Assembly: GCA_001600415.1 (NCBI GenBank)
Contig: BCJX01000005.1
Location: 1,730,008 to 1,794,007, forward strand
DNA: 64,000 bases
Reading direction: 5' to 3'
From: Pascua guehoae
Lineage: Eukaryota; Basidiomycota; Tremellomycetes; Trichosporonales; Trichosporonaceae
Position 1 is the first letter of the stretch. Each line of letters opens with the position of its first letter. Below the pieces are notes generated by a model, which saw only the letters and a program-made list of their open reading frames with translations, was not told where the DNA came from and did no database searches. The translations under genes were made by a program, and so were the position numbers. Positions 22,066-31,610 of this stretch are shown here, piece by piece.

Positions 22066-24972
22066 ATGTCCTTTGACAAGCTCCCCCACACGCCCAGCAT
22101 CCCCGTCGAGCGCTTTGCGCCGCACATTCCCGACGCGCAGATTGCCGACCTCAAGGCGCGCCTCGCGCACGCCGCCCCGCGCGCACGCACGTGGGACAAT
22201 ACCAACGGGCCCGACCACCTGGGTGTCAAGCGGGGCTGGCTGGACGAGATGATCGACAAGTGGCAGGAGTTTGACTGGTGCGTAGTGTTCGGTGCCTCTA
22301 TGACCTGTTCCGTTTCCTACGGTCATGGATTGTGCTCCAGTCCTCGGAGGGGACTGCATCACTGACCCCCGCTGACGGCAGGCGCGACATTGAGCGCGAG
22401 ATTGCGTCCTTCCCGTCATACCACGCGACAGTCTCGTACAAGGGCCACGCGTACAAGATCCACTTTCTCGCCCTGTGGGCGGCCGACCCCGACGCGACGC
22501 CCGTCGTCTTTAGCCACGGCTGGCCTGGTGCGCCTCGGACTAACACACTACACCACTGACAGTTCACTAACACTTTCCCACAGGGAGCGTGCTCGAATTC
22601 GTCCCGATGCTCAACCACCTGCGCAAGACGTACACGCCCGCGACGCTGCCCAACCACATTCTCGTCCCTGCGCTCGTGGGGTATGGGTTCTCGTCGCCCC
22701 CGGCACTCGATCTTGCGTTTTCGGCCCGCGACAATGCCGCCGTCTTTGATGGCATGCTCGCGGGGCTTGGGTTTGTGCGCCGCGGCGACAGGGGCGGGTA
22801 CTATGCCCAGGGCGGGGATATTGGGTCGTTTGTGACGAGGCAGCTGTCGCGGTTTGACAACTGTCTTGGTAGGTCTGTTTGTGGGGATGTCAGGGTGCAG
22901 CCGTTGTGTAGAGAGGGGAGGGGAAGGACCGCGTCCGTTTCTAAAGAAATGGACGGCTGCTTGCGGGGGTGGGGCAGAGGTGGATGGAGTGGTCTTAGTT
23001 GGGGTCTTGGGTGGGGTCTTGGGCGGGGGCGTATGCTGGAAGGGTGTCGCTCTTCTAGATTCTCGGCACGCGGCCATGCGGCCAAAGATATCCTTGATGG
23101 CGCCAAACGTGGCCCGATGCCGCGTAGCTTCTCTCCATACCACCCAGTCCAGCTCGACATTGTCCACTATCGCACCTTTCTACAGTTGCCAAATCCCTCC
23201 CCAACATGTCCAGCTCCCTCAGGCGTCGCTTCCCGACCCCTCCTCCCCATTCCCACATAGAACGTACCTCAGCTAACCCCAGGCATCCACCTCAACTTCT
23301 TCCCCATGCTCCCGCCCGAGGGCGCGGACATTGCCTCGCTCGACGAGTTTGACCAAAAGGGCCTCGCGCGCGCCGCCGCCTGGGGCCAGTGGGGCCAGGG
23401 GTACCGCATCGAACAGTCGACCAAGCCGGCGACGATTGGCGCCGTGCTCGAGTCGAGTCCTGTGGCGGTTCTGGCTTGGTGAGTGTGTGTTGGTGTTGTG
23501 GGTGGGTGTGGGTGGGTGTTGGTATGGGTGTTGGCGTGCGTGGGGGTGTGGTTTGGATGTGTGTACTGGGCGCCTGTGTGGTTGTCTGCTCGTGTGCTTG
23601 CTTGTCTGCTTGCCTGATCTGGTCACTCTTCGCCCGAGTCCTTCCCTGCTCGACCCTTGCCTTCTCGACTCCTGTCTCACTCGAGTCCGTATCTCCTTGA
23701 GCGATGCTGTATACCCTCACGTCGTCGTTTTCCCAGTCCGCCTTGATCTACTGGACTGCTCGTTCGCTTTGGATGTGCATGTGGACCAGAACACTCTCCC
23801 GCTAACCCCAGGATCGGCGAAAAGCTCAACTACATCCAACTCCCCGCCGAGGACAAGCTCCGCTTCCTCCTCGCAGAGGTCAGCCTGTACTGGTACACGG
23901 GCACGGCGGCGACGTGTATGTGGGAGTACCGTGCGGTGAGTCATGGCTGTGCGTCTGGGTATGTGGTTGGGTCGTGTGTGCCACGCACGCGGAGCGACAT
24001 CGACAAGACCGACACCGTCGAAGATTGATGCCATCGACAATACCGATGCCATGGACAAGGCCGATACCATCGACCGCATCGACCGCATCGACCGCATCGA
24101 CCGCATCGACCGCATCGACCGCATCGACCGCATCGACCGCATCGACAGCATCGACCGCATCGACAGCATCGACGGCATCGACAACCTCAGTGCCACCCAG
24201 ACGTCCAATAATGCTGCCACAATCCTGGTATGCTCCCAGCGGTTGAAGACGTCACAGCTGTCCAAGGTGGCAGCCAGCATTGCATTCTGGAACTGTAACA
24301 GTTGGAACGGTGACCACCATAAGGCAGCAGGCCACAGCCACACGCACGCCATACACCAACACTACGGTCCACACTGCCCAGCCCCCAGCACGGCACCGCA
24401 GCTATACACACCCACACACACCCTACCACGTCACCTCCACAACACCACACCGTCATGGCGTCCACCGCGTTCTCCACCCCCATCCCAGCCCCCCTCCCCT
24501 CCCCCCCACCCCACACCCCAACTAACACCCCAGGCATACGGCATGGAAAAGCTCGAGACGTCAAAGTACCCCGACCACATCGCAAAGCCCACAGGCTACA
24601 GCCAGTTTGCGTACGAGATCATGCCCACGCCCATCTCGTTTGTCGGCATGGTCGCCAACGTCGTGTCCGCCAAGCGCCACCTCGAGGTGAGTAGAAACCA
24701 TCCAAGCGTGCTGGTATTGCCCGCATGTGTTCCGTCAATGGCACCGTACGCGGCGTACTCGTGCCACACCCAAAGGCGTCGCCCAGACCAAGACCGCAGA
24801 GCATGCAGCACCACACACCATGCACCATGCACCACGCACCACGCACCACCCACACACACAACCCGCACGATACTAACCCCAGGGCGGCCACTTTGCCGCG
24901 CTCGAGCAGCCCGTCGCGCTCTGGGACGACGTGCAGGCCTACCTCCACGCGGCGGCGGCTGCAAAGTTGTAG
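22066..24972 (+). CDS. Epoxide hydrolase (alpha/beta-hydrolase with EHN domain)
   Basis: Seven exons (22066-22277, 22382-22527, 22584-22868, 23283-23478, 23812-23935, 24534-24686, 24883-24972) give 401 residues. The N-terminal EHN region (LKARLAHAAP, GWLDEMIDKW) precedes the hydrolase core. The oxyanion-hole motif is H116-G-W-P119. The nucleophile is D198 in YYAQGGDIGSFVTRQL; the family usually has D-W-G here, so Ile at the next position is unusual. The base is H375 in GGHFAALEQP. It should hydrolyse epoxides to diols, for detoxification or catabolism, probably in the cytosol. Introns 3-6 are 414, 333, 598 and 196 nt, far above the window norm, and are filled with GT-rich, minisatellite and CA-rich repeats. 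There is no signal peptide. Confidence 0.88.
23998..24183 (+). repeat. 9-bp minisatellite in intron 5 of the epoxide hydrolase
   Basis: About 13 near-perfect copies of a 9-mer ATCGACCGC lie at 24067-24183, preceded from 23998 by degenerate copies (ATCGACAAG, ACCGATGCC, ATGGACAAG). Read in the frame of exon 6 the array encodes I-D-R repeats without a stop. Confidence 0.9.
24792..24864 (+). repeat. CACCATG/CACCACG and CA-rich repeat in intron 6
   Basis: Tandem seven-base CACCATG and CACCACG units run into a CACACA tract, all within intron 6 of the epoxide hydrolase gene. Confidence 0.75.
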
Positions 24973-25676
24973 ATTGCAGAATGGCTTGTAGCCCGAGTAG
25001 GACAGGGGCGAGTGAGACGAGGTAAGGCAGAAGACTATGCAGGTGGTTTTATGGAAACGGACAGACCTGGGCAAGCTGGCGTGTCTGCTGGGCGGCTTGT
25101 CCAAGTACCGTGGTATGGCGTTTGGTGCCACAGGCGGCGCCAGGTGCTGAACATAGGTGAGATGGAGCCAGAGCCAGAGGCGTGTTCACGCTTGTTTGGC
25201 GAGGTTTGCTGGTTACAGCAGATAATACCAGTGATCCAGAGTGTCCGAGCTCGAGGAGACGTTGTCATTGTTGCATTGTCAGACGGTGGGATGGATTCGA
25301 GTTGGACCGTTGGTTTCGACGTGCCTCGGATATCGGAATCGGCGATGGCCGTCATTTCCGGTGCATCGGCCAGTGTCCCGGCCGTCTCCTGCACATGATC
25401 CACTGGCCGATGCCGCGACGACTCGACATGCTGTGCGCACCGACCTCGAGCGTGGTCGCAGGGACAGCCCCGGCTCGCCAGTGATCCCAGTGACTTGCTC
25501 TCAGCGTCCACTCTTCTCGAACACCAAACTCAACTCGAACATCACAAGTGCAAGTGCACATAGCCCCCCACCCCTATCTCCCCCAAGCCGACGTCTCCCA
25601 AGCCGACCTCTCCCAAGCCGACCTCTCCCAACACCTACCTAAACCCACCCCCCCCCCCCCCCCCCCCGCGCGCACG
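24973..25676. other. Intergenic: 3' side of the hydrolase and promoter of the methyltransferase gene
   Basis: No gene was seen. Three to four copies of a 15-bp TCTCCCAAGCCGACC repeat (25577-25629) and a C20 run (25648-25667) lie in the presumed 5' UTR of the next gene. Confidence 0.65.
25577..25667 (+). repeat. 15-bp repeats plus C20 run just before the methyltransferase start
   Basis: The repeat unit TCTCCCAAGCCGACC is followed after about 18 bases by 20 consecutive C. The run ends nine bases before the ATG. Confidence 0.9.
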
Positions 25677-26441
25677 ATGCCCGACACAGCCGACAAACAG
25701 CACGGCCCCCCCCCGCCCCCCAAACCCTACGCCCTCGAAGCCGGGTCCCTCAACGCCTCGACGCTCCTCGACGCCGTCCGCCGCTCCCTCCCCCTCCCCC
25801 TCTCCTCCCTGCACGCCCTCGAAGTCGGCGCCGGCGCGGGGACAGTGACCCCCAACCTGGTCTCCCTAGGCAGCATCCATGCGCTGGAACCCAGTGCGTC
25901 GATGGCCGCCACGCTCGCGCGCCAGGTCTCCCCGCTCCCCAACGTGACCTTCTCCACGCACACGCTCTCCCCCTCGTCGGGCGCATCATTCGCCGCGGGC
26001 GAGGCGCAGGCGTCACCTACCGCCGAGGAGCCGGAGCGTACCGTCGTGCCTAGGGCCCGGTACGATGTGGCCTTCAGCACGCTCGTGGCGCACCACGTCG
26101 CCGACCTCGGGCCGTTTTTCGCGGGTATCCGCGCCGTCCTCGTGCCCGGCGGCCTATTTGTGCTCGTCGAGTTTGCGCATGGGCCCGACGGACAGGATCT
26201 GAGCGTCGCGTACCACCATGAAGAGGATGCGAGCATGGTGGCCGTCGACGACGACGAGGCGACGATTACGCACGACCAGTTCCGCGCGACGTGGACGCCC
26301 GGGCGGCTGGCGGGGCTGCTGGAGCGGTTTGGGTTTGAAGAGGTCGATGTGAGGCCCGGGAGGAGTATTCCGGCGTTTGGGCGGGTGGGCGTGCCGACGC
26401 TCGTGGCGACGGCGAGGAGCCCGGGCGAGTTTAGGGCCTAG
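25677..26441 (+). CDS. Class I SAM-dependent methyltransferase
   Basis: A single exon of 254 residues from the first ATG. After a Pro-rich head, the SAM-binding motif I is ALEVGAGAGTVTP (E49-G55 core), followed by an acidic residue in HALEPS. RARYDVAFSTLVAHHVADL resembles motif II/post-motif of UbiE/Methyltransf_11 enzymes, and LVPGGLFVLVEFAHG is the motif III strand. The C-terminal LAGLLERFGFEEVDV is the usual late helix. It transfers a methyl group from S-adenosylmethionine to a small molecule; the substrate is unknown. The upstream frame is open through the repeats without an ATG, so initiation at 25677 is preferred. Confidence 0.85.
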   Translation: MPDTADKQHGPPPPPKPYALEAGSLNASTLLDAVRRSLPLPLSSLHALEVGAGAGTVTPNLVSLGSIHALEPSASMAATLARQVSPLPNVTFSTHTLSPSSGASFAAGEAQASPTAEEPERTVVPRARYDVAFSTLVAHHVADLGPFFAGIRAVLVPGGLFVLVEFAHGPDGQDLSVAYHHEEDASMVAVDDDEATITHDQFRATWTPGRLAGLLERFGFEEVDVRPGRSIPAFGRVGVPTLVATARSPGEFRA

Positions 26442-26854
26442 GGCCTAGATGGGGGGGTTGGTAGAGTGGACACTGGAGGGCGGGCGAATGGGCGTGGATA
26501 CAAGGAATGCAACATGTTGGATACTGTGGGCTGCTGCTGTCGTGTACTCGGGGCCATGATGGGCCGTCCTTTGTTTATTCTAATCGAGGCTGGCTGAGGA
26601 ATGGCCGTCTGCTGAAGGTTGCAGCTTGGCCGTGGGGCTTTCATATCAGTCTCTCGAGCATTCTGAGGCATCTTCAACAAGTCTCGTCGGTCCTCGACAC
26701 GCCACTCTCAACGGGCCACCTGACGCTTCTTAGGTCTTGGAAGGGCTGTGTCGTCAGTCTCGTCAGGTCAGCTCTCCACGTCTCGTCAGGTCTGGCGAGG
26801 CCTGGCGAGGTTCCGTCCCCACCTTTGATAACGTTCCGTCTCTACCTTTGATAC

Positions 26855-26945
26855 CCTACAGTCTTGCCCTACAGTCTTGCCCTACAGTCTTGCCCTACAG
26901 TCTTGCCCTGCAGTCTTGCCCTGCAGTCTTGCCCTACAGTCTTGC
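26855..26945 (+). repeat. 13-bp tandem array, 7 copies
   Basis: Seven head-to-tail copies of CCTACAGTCTTGC; copies 5 and 6 have CCTGCAG. Confidence 0.95.
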
Positions 26946-26952
26946 CTCCAGA

Positions 26953-26996
26953 CCAGCCTTCGTCCAGCCTTCGCCCAGTCTTCGCCCAGCCTTCGT
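26953..26996 (+). repeat. 11-bp tandem array, 4 copies
   Basis: Four copies of CCAGCCTTCGT, with C/T variation at the last base and within the third unit. Confidence 0.9.
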
Positions 26997-27032
26997 CCAC
27001 TGAAATAGCCCACTGGCCACCCCTTCAGTCGC

Positions 27033-27080
27033 AGCGTTCCAGCGTTCCAGCGTTCCAGCGCTCCAGCGCTCCAGCGCTTC
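27033..27080 (+). repeat. 8-bp tandem array, 6 copies
   Basis: Six copies of AGCGTTCC, changing to AGCGCTCC in copies 4-5 and AGCGCTTC in copy 6. Confidence 0.9.
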
Positions 27081-27283
27081 TACACGAGCACGGCACGGAT
27101 GATCCATACGCAACCAGACAATCCTATACTGTACTTTTAACCCAAACAATACCACACGATACTGTATCAATGCACAACAAGCGGCCGGGCCGCAGTATTA
27201 TCTAAATAAGAAGCGGCTCGAGATTCAAAAACTGTCCTAGAGTCTGGCCCTTCAAGTGGCTAATGACGAGCGCGTGGCTTCGT

Positions 27284-27353
27284 CATGCTCTTCAGAAAGG
27301 CGATTTCATTTTGCTGGTCTGGTGATGCTCCTCAGAAGGGCGACTTGATGTTG
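27284..27353 (-). repeat. Imperfect 31-bp duplication at the 3' end of the large membrane-protein gene
   Basis: Bases 27323-27353, which contain the gene's last codons and stop, recur at 27284-27314 with about six differences. The downstream copy would encode K-S-P-F-stop again, as the true C-terminus does. Confidence 0.8.
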
Positions 27354-30300
27354 CCGAGGTTGCCCAGCTGCGCAGAGCCGGGGAGCTTGGACGCGGCGTC
27401 CTTGGCAGTCTGCTGTGCAGAGGTAGAGAGCTCGCCGGCAAACTGCTGCGCCGAGGCGGGCAGTTGTTGGGCCTGCGCGGCGAGCTGCTGGAACGAGAAC
27501 CCAGAGGCAGGTGCCGCGGGCTCAGCAGCGGCGGGCTCGGCAGCGGTGGGCTCGGGGACCGCGGGGTAGTCGGGCATGCGCGCGTTGGCGTCACCGGCCA
27601 TGACCGACTGGATCGGCACAGACTGCGCCGACTGGACCGCCTCGACCTGCACGGGCGACGACGGCGTTAACATTGCCTGCTTGTCGATGCGCTGGACAGA
27701 GGGGACTGGCGCAGTGACCACAGACACAGAGGGGATGGGAGACGGCACGGCCTGGCGGCCAACCAGAGGCGTGTCGTTGGTCGATACCGCCTGTCCCGGG
27801 AGCGACTCTTGCGAGCTGGCAAACTGCTGCCAGGCGGCCTCGGGCTGAGGCTCGGGCGACTTGGACGCGGCCATCGCACCGGCGCCTGCCGCGGCGCCCG
27901 CAGCCAAGCCGGCCAAGCCAGCTGGAACAGACGAGCGGCGGTTGTCGCTAGTGGGTGCAGCCAGGGTTTCGCTAACGGGCCCACTTGGCGAGGTAGCCTG
28001 GGCTAAAGGAGTGGATGTGGGGGCTGCCTGCGCCAAGGCGGAGGTCACAGGCGGTCCTGCCGCGGTAGGCGTCGACTGTGTCGACGCGGCAATTGGGGCA
28101 GGTGGGGCCTGAGTGGAAGGAGTGGAGTTGGTCGCATGAGCGAGCGACCTGGGGGGTCCCGCAACCGTGGGGGATGATGGGGTGGGCGCACCGGGGGCGG
28201 TAGGTGCGGAGCGAGTAGGGAACGAGGTGAAACCGGCAGGTGGGCCGGCAGTCGTGGGGGAGGAAGGAGTGATAGGGATGTTGGACATGGCAGGGGGTCC
28301 AGCAGATGTTGGTGATGACGGTGTCGCGTCTTGTGCGGGGACGGAGCGTGATGTCACGATGGATGGGGGCGAGCCGCGGCGCGAGCGGGTGGGCGTGAGC
28401 GGGGCCTGGGCCACGGTCTGGGTGGCGGTCTGGTCAGCAGCGGGTGCTTCGGCCTTCGAGTGGTGACGAGCGATGGCACCGACCGTAGCGGCGCCAGCAG
28501 CTCCTGCCGCCGCGCCAGCAAGAGCCGGTGCAGCGATGGAGCGGTGGGATTCCGGGGAAGCGACGGGGGCAGTGGTCTGAGCAGCGGTGGGGACATTTAG
28601 CTGGGCGTCCGGCATCGTAGCGTTCTGGACAGGGTTCACGGCGCTAGGAACAACGGGAGCCTGAGCAGGCGCCTGGGCAGCAAAGTTCTGCGCACCGAAA
28701 GGAGCACGAGGACCAACGCGGTCACCGGTGGGCATGGCACGCGACGCAGCAGCAGGCGGCTGGATGAAGGCCGATGCCGGAGCACCTGGCTGCGACTCGA
28801 CGCTCCCAGTCTCGGTAGACGGGGCCGAAGCGCCAGTAGTGACGGGCCCGCCGCGCGAGCTCATGTCTGAGATCGACGGCTGCTGCGCCAACGCGGCCTT
28901 TTCAGAAATACCCGCTGCCCCAGCCTCCTTTTCGCTGTGCTTGCTGGCAGCGTACGCGGCGCCACCGCCAGCAGCAGCAGCCGCCGCTGCCGCAGCACCA
29001 GCGCTCGCAAGGGCCGACTGTGAAATCTTGCCGTTCTGCATCTTGTCGGGGGTCATTTGGAGGTAGGTGGTCGGGAGGACCGTCACGTTGTCCATGTCAA
29101 AGTCGAGGTCGGGCATGTCGCGTTCGAGTTGGGCGGTGAGCTTTTCGGCCGAGATGGGGACCATCTTGCCGTGGCCGGGGATACCAGCAATGGCCGCAGA
29201 CCCGCCAACAATCTGGTTGCCTTCGGCAGAGATGACGGGAACAAGCGTAGGCATCATGGACGTAACCTTGTCAGACCCAGGAATCTTGTCCATGCCCGGG
29301 ATCTTGTCCCTACCGGGAATCTTGTCCATGCCCGGCATCTTGTCCATGCCCGGAACCTTGTCCATGCCAGGCATCTTGCTCGTGAGCTGCTCCGCAAAGG
29401 GAATGTTGGGAATTGAGCCCCTGATCTTGTCCGCACCAGGGACATGGCTGGCCATGTTTGACACTGAGCCAAATGGCGACTTCCACAGCGTCGCAGACGG
29501 CGAGGGTGTGGTAGTGCCGTCGCTAGAGCCGAATCCTTTCAGGGGCGTCGAGGACAGGATGCCAGATGCGCCGCTCGAGAGGTTCATAAACGACGCTGCG
29601 CGCGAATTGGCAAATGGTGTGCCAGCAAACGGCGTACCGGCAAACGGCGTACCAGCTCCCTTTTCGCTGCCAACGCCAGCGCCACCGTCGCCCGGCGCCT
29701 GTCCAACGGCGACGGGGGCGATGACGGTCTGCATCTTGGAGAGGCCAAACGACTTGCCAGTGACCTTCTTGACGATCCACACAACAGCCGCAAAAGCGGC
29801 AGTCTGAATTGGGTTAGCGACTGTGGAGGGTACTACAAGGCACAAAACTCACAAACAATGCCAGCGCGAGACCCATGACGGCCACCGCAAACGTGGCAGG
29901 AGGCTTGATCCTGCTCACTTTGCACATGTAGCTGGTGCGGATACGTGCAATGTCAGGCGCTTCGAACGCGGGCATGTCGAGGAACGCCTGAGCACCATCG
30001 AGCGTGTTCATAAGCTCGGTGCTGTTGTCCAGGTTGGGCTCGCTGGTGATAATGGCCCCGCGACGGGCGTCCGTGTTGACATAAATGTTGTTGGTCATGT
30101 TGGACGCAAAGTCATACCGCGCAGCGGCGAACAGGGCCTCGACAAAGTTCATTGTCGTCGTGTTCCAGTCATTGGGCTCGACCGAGCTGTCGTTGAGCGT
30201 GAGGTTGGGGAAGAGGAAGAAGCCCGGGGCAACAGTGGTCAGCGACAATGGGGCATCAAAGCAGGCGCCGCGGTCCGACGTCTGCAGCGCGCAGTTGTTG

Positions 30301-31610
30301 TTGTTGCGGACGCGCACACCGCGAAGGATCGGCATCGTGTTCGAGGTACGAAGGTAAATGGCGCGCTGGCGACGCCAGAGGTCGGCCGCAAGGTCATTGA
30401 TTGGGTCGGTGAGCGAAGTCGACACCTTTGCCTCGGGGAGAATGACGTCGCTGTACCACATGTCGTCGTCGAGCTGGACGGCCTCGTTGATCGAATACGT
30501 GTTGACGCTGCGCAGCAGCGCTGGCCAGTCGGGGTCAAAGCATGTCGCATAGATCTGGGGGAGGTCAATGCTGCTACTTGTTGCTGGCTAGCGGGGCGAA
30601 AAGGGCGAGTGGAGGACGTTACTCACTTGGACTGTCACGGACGCCTGCATCAGGTCCATGTCAATGCTGACTGAGCATGTTAGTGCCTGTTTGGTGTGTG
30701 TGTGTGTCGTCGGGAAGCATGGTACCTACGTCCAGAAAGATCGCAGTGTTCGAGCGTCTGGTCGGCATACTGCTTGGTGCCATTGAAGTTGACCCCCTCC
30801 GAGTCCTTGTCGAGACCCTTTGCCAGTTCGTGCGCGGCTTCAGATGACACATTGAAGCCCTTGCCCATCTGCCAGAGAAAGACACCGTTGGTCGTGTAGA
30901 ATGACGAGCCCTGGTTGATACTGAGGGGGTGTGGTCAGCACCATGCCAATCAATGGTGGAGCCCAGTTCCAAAGTTGCGAGACATGACCAGGTCGCGTGA
31001 TCACCACACCTATCCCGTGCCACCCAACCACCCTGGGAGGACTCACAATGCCGGCTGGCACAATGGGCCAGTGCGTCCCGGGATGAACTTGGAAAACCAG
31101 TGGTCATTGTCTGTTAAGTTCCAGTTGGGAGAGAACATGGACGTGGCCTCATAGCCCTCGGTAGCGGCTGCATAGTGTTAGCAGTGCGGACATTGTGGAC
31201 AGTGAGCGAGGGAAGGTTTGGGCGGCGTGGGGGTGAAACGCAGCGAGCGCCCCCCCCCGGTGACGCGCCGCGCCCGTACCGACCTAGACCTTCCCTCGAC
31301 CAGGCATGCACGCCACCACTCACCAGCCCACACGGCCACGAGTCCGAGCACACCGAGTGCGAGGAGGAGGGAGCCGATGAGTTGGCCAGCCTTCTTGCCA
31401 CGGAGCTGTGGTCGTCAGTTACCCATGTTGGTTGCATGTTGAAATTTCAGAATGGGCGGGGTATGTGAGCAGACGACCCCAGAGGGAGGTAGGTTGAGGC
31501 ACGCCCGCCAATGTGCGCTTCGGTGCAACAGTCACGCCCGTCACACGTACATGGTGTCCGACAGGGTGGTCGCCGAGCCGGTCGGCGATCTTGTCTGTAA
31601 ACTTGACCAT
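27332..31610 (-). CDS. 1,223-residue two-TM glycoprotein with long repeat-rich tail
   Basis: Seven exons (31610-31551, 31405-31324, 31167-31047, 30920-30730, 30670-30627, 30554-29853, 29803-27332) join in phase. TM1 is at about 28-47. An extracytoplasmic domain of about 340 residues follows with several N-glycosylation sequons (NLT, NDS, NTT, NMT, NST) and few cysteines. TM2 is at about 387-411. The roughly 810-residue tail is Ala/Pro/Ser/Thr-rich. It has three TPFAG repeats (about 452-466), six PGMDK-type hexapeptides (about 545-580), a poly-Ala patch, and four TPSSPT-x-AGPP motifs (about 890-1000). The tail is probably cytoplasmic and disordered, with proline motifs that could bind SH3 proteins. 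I know no family for it. A cortical or cell-wall-sensing scaffold is only a guess. It ends in NLGNIKSPF. Confidence 0.8.

Larger units (their letters stand above)
26442..27331. other. Convergent intergenic stretch with three tandem arrays
   Basis: It lies between the 3' ends of the methyltransferase (plus) and the large membrane-protein gene (minus). It contains adjacent 13-bp, 11-bp and 8-bp tandem arrays, listed separately, and a 31-bp imperfect duplication of the minus gene's 3' end. No gene was seen. Confidence 0.7.

Noticed and set aside
23943..25025. 360-codon plus-strand open frame including I-D-R repeats
   Set aside because: As a whole it is intron 5 plus exon 6 and intron 6 of the epoxide hydrolase; exon 5 joins exon 6 cleanly. 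Kept only as a finding about a possible alternative start.
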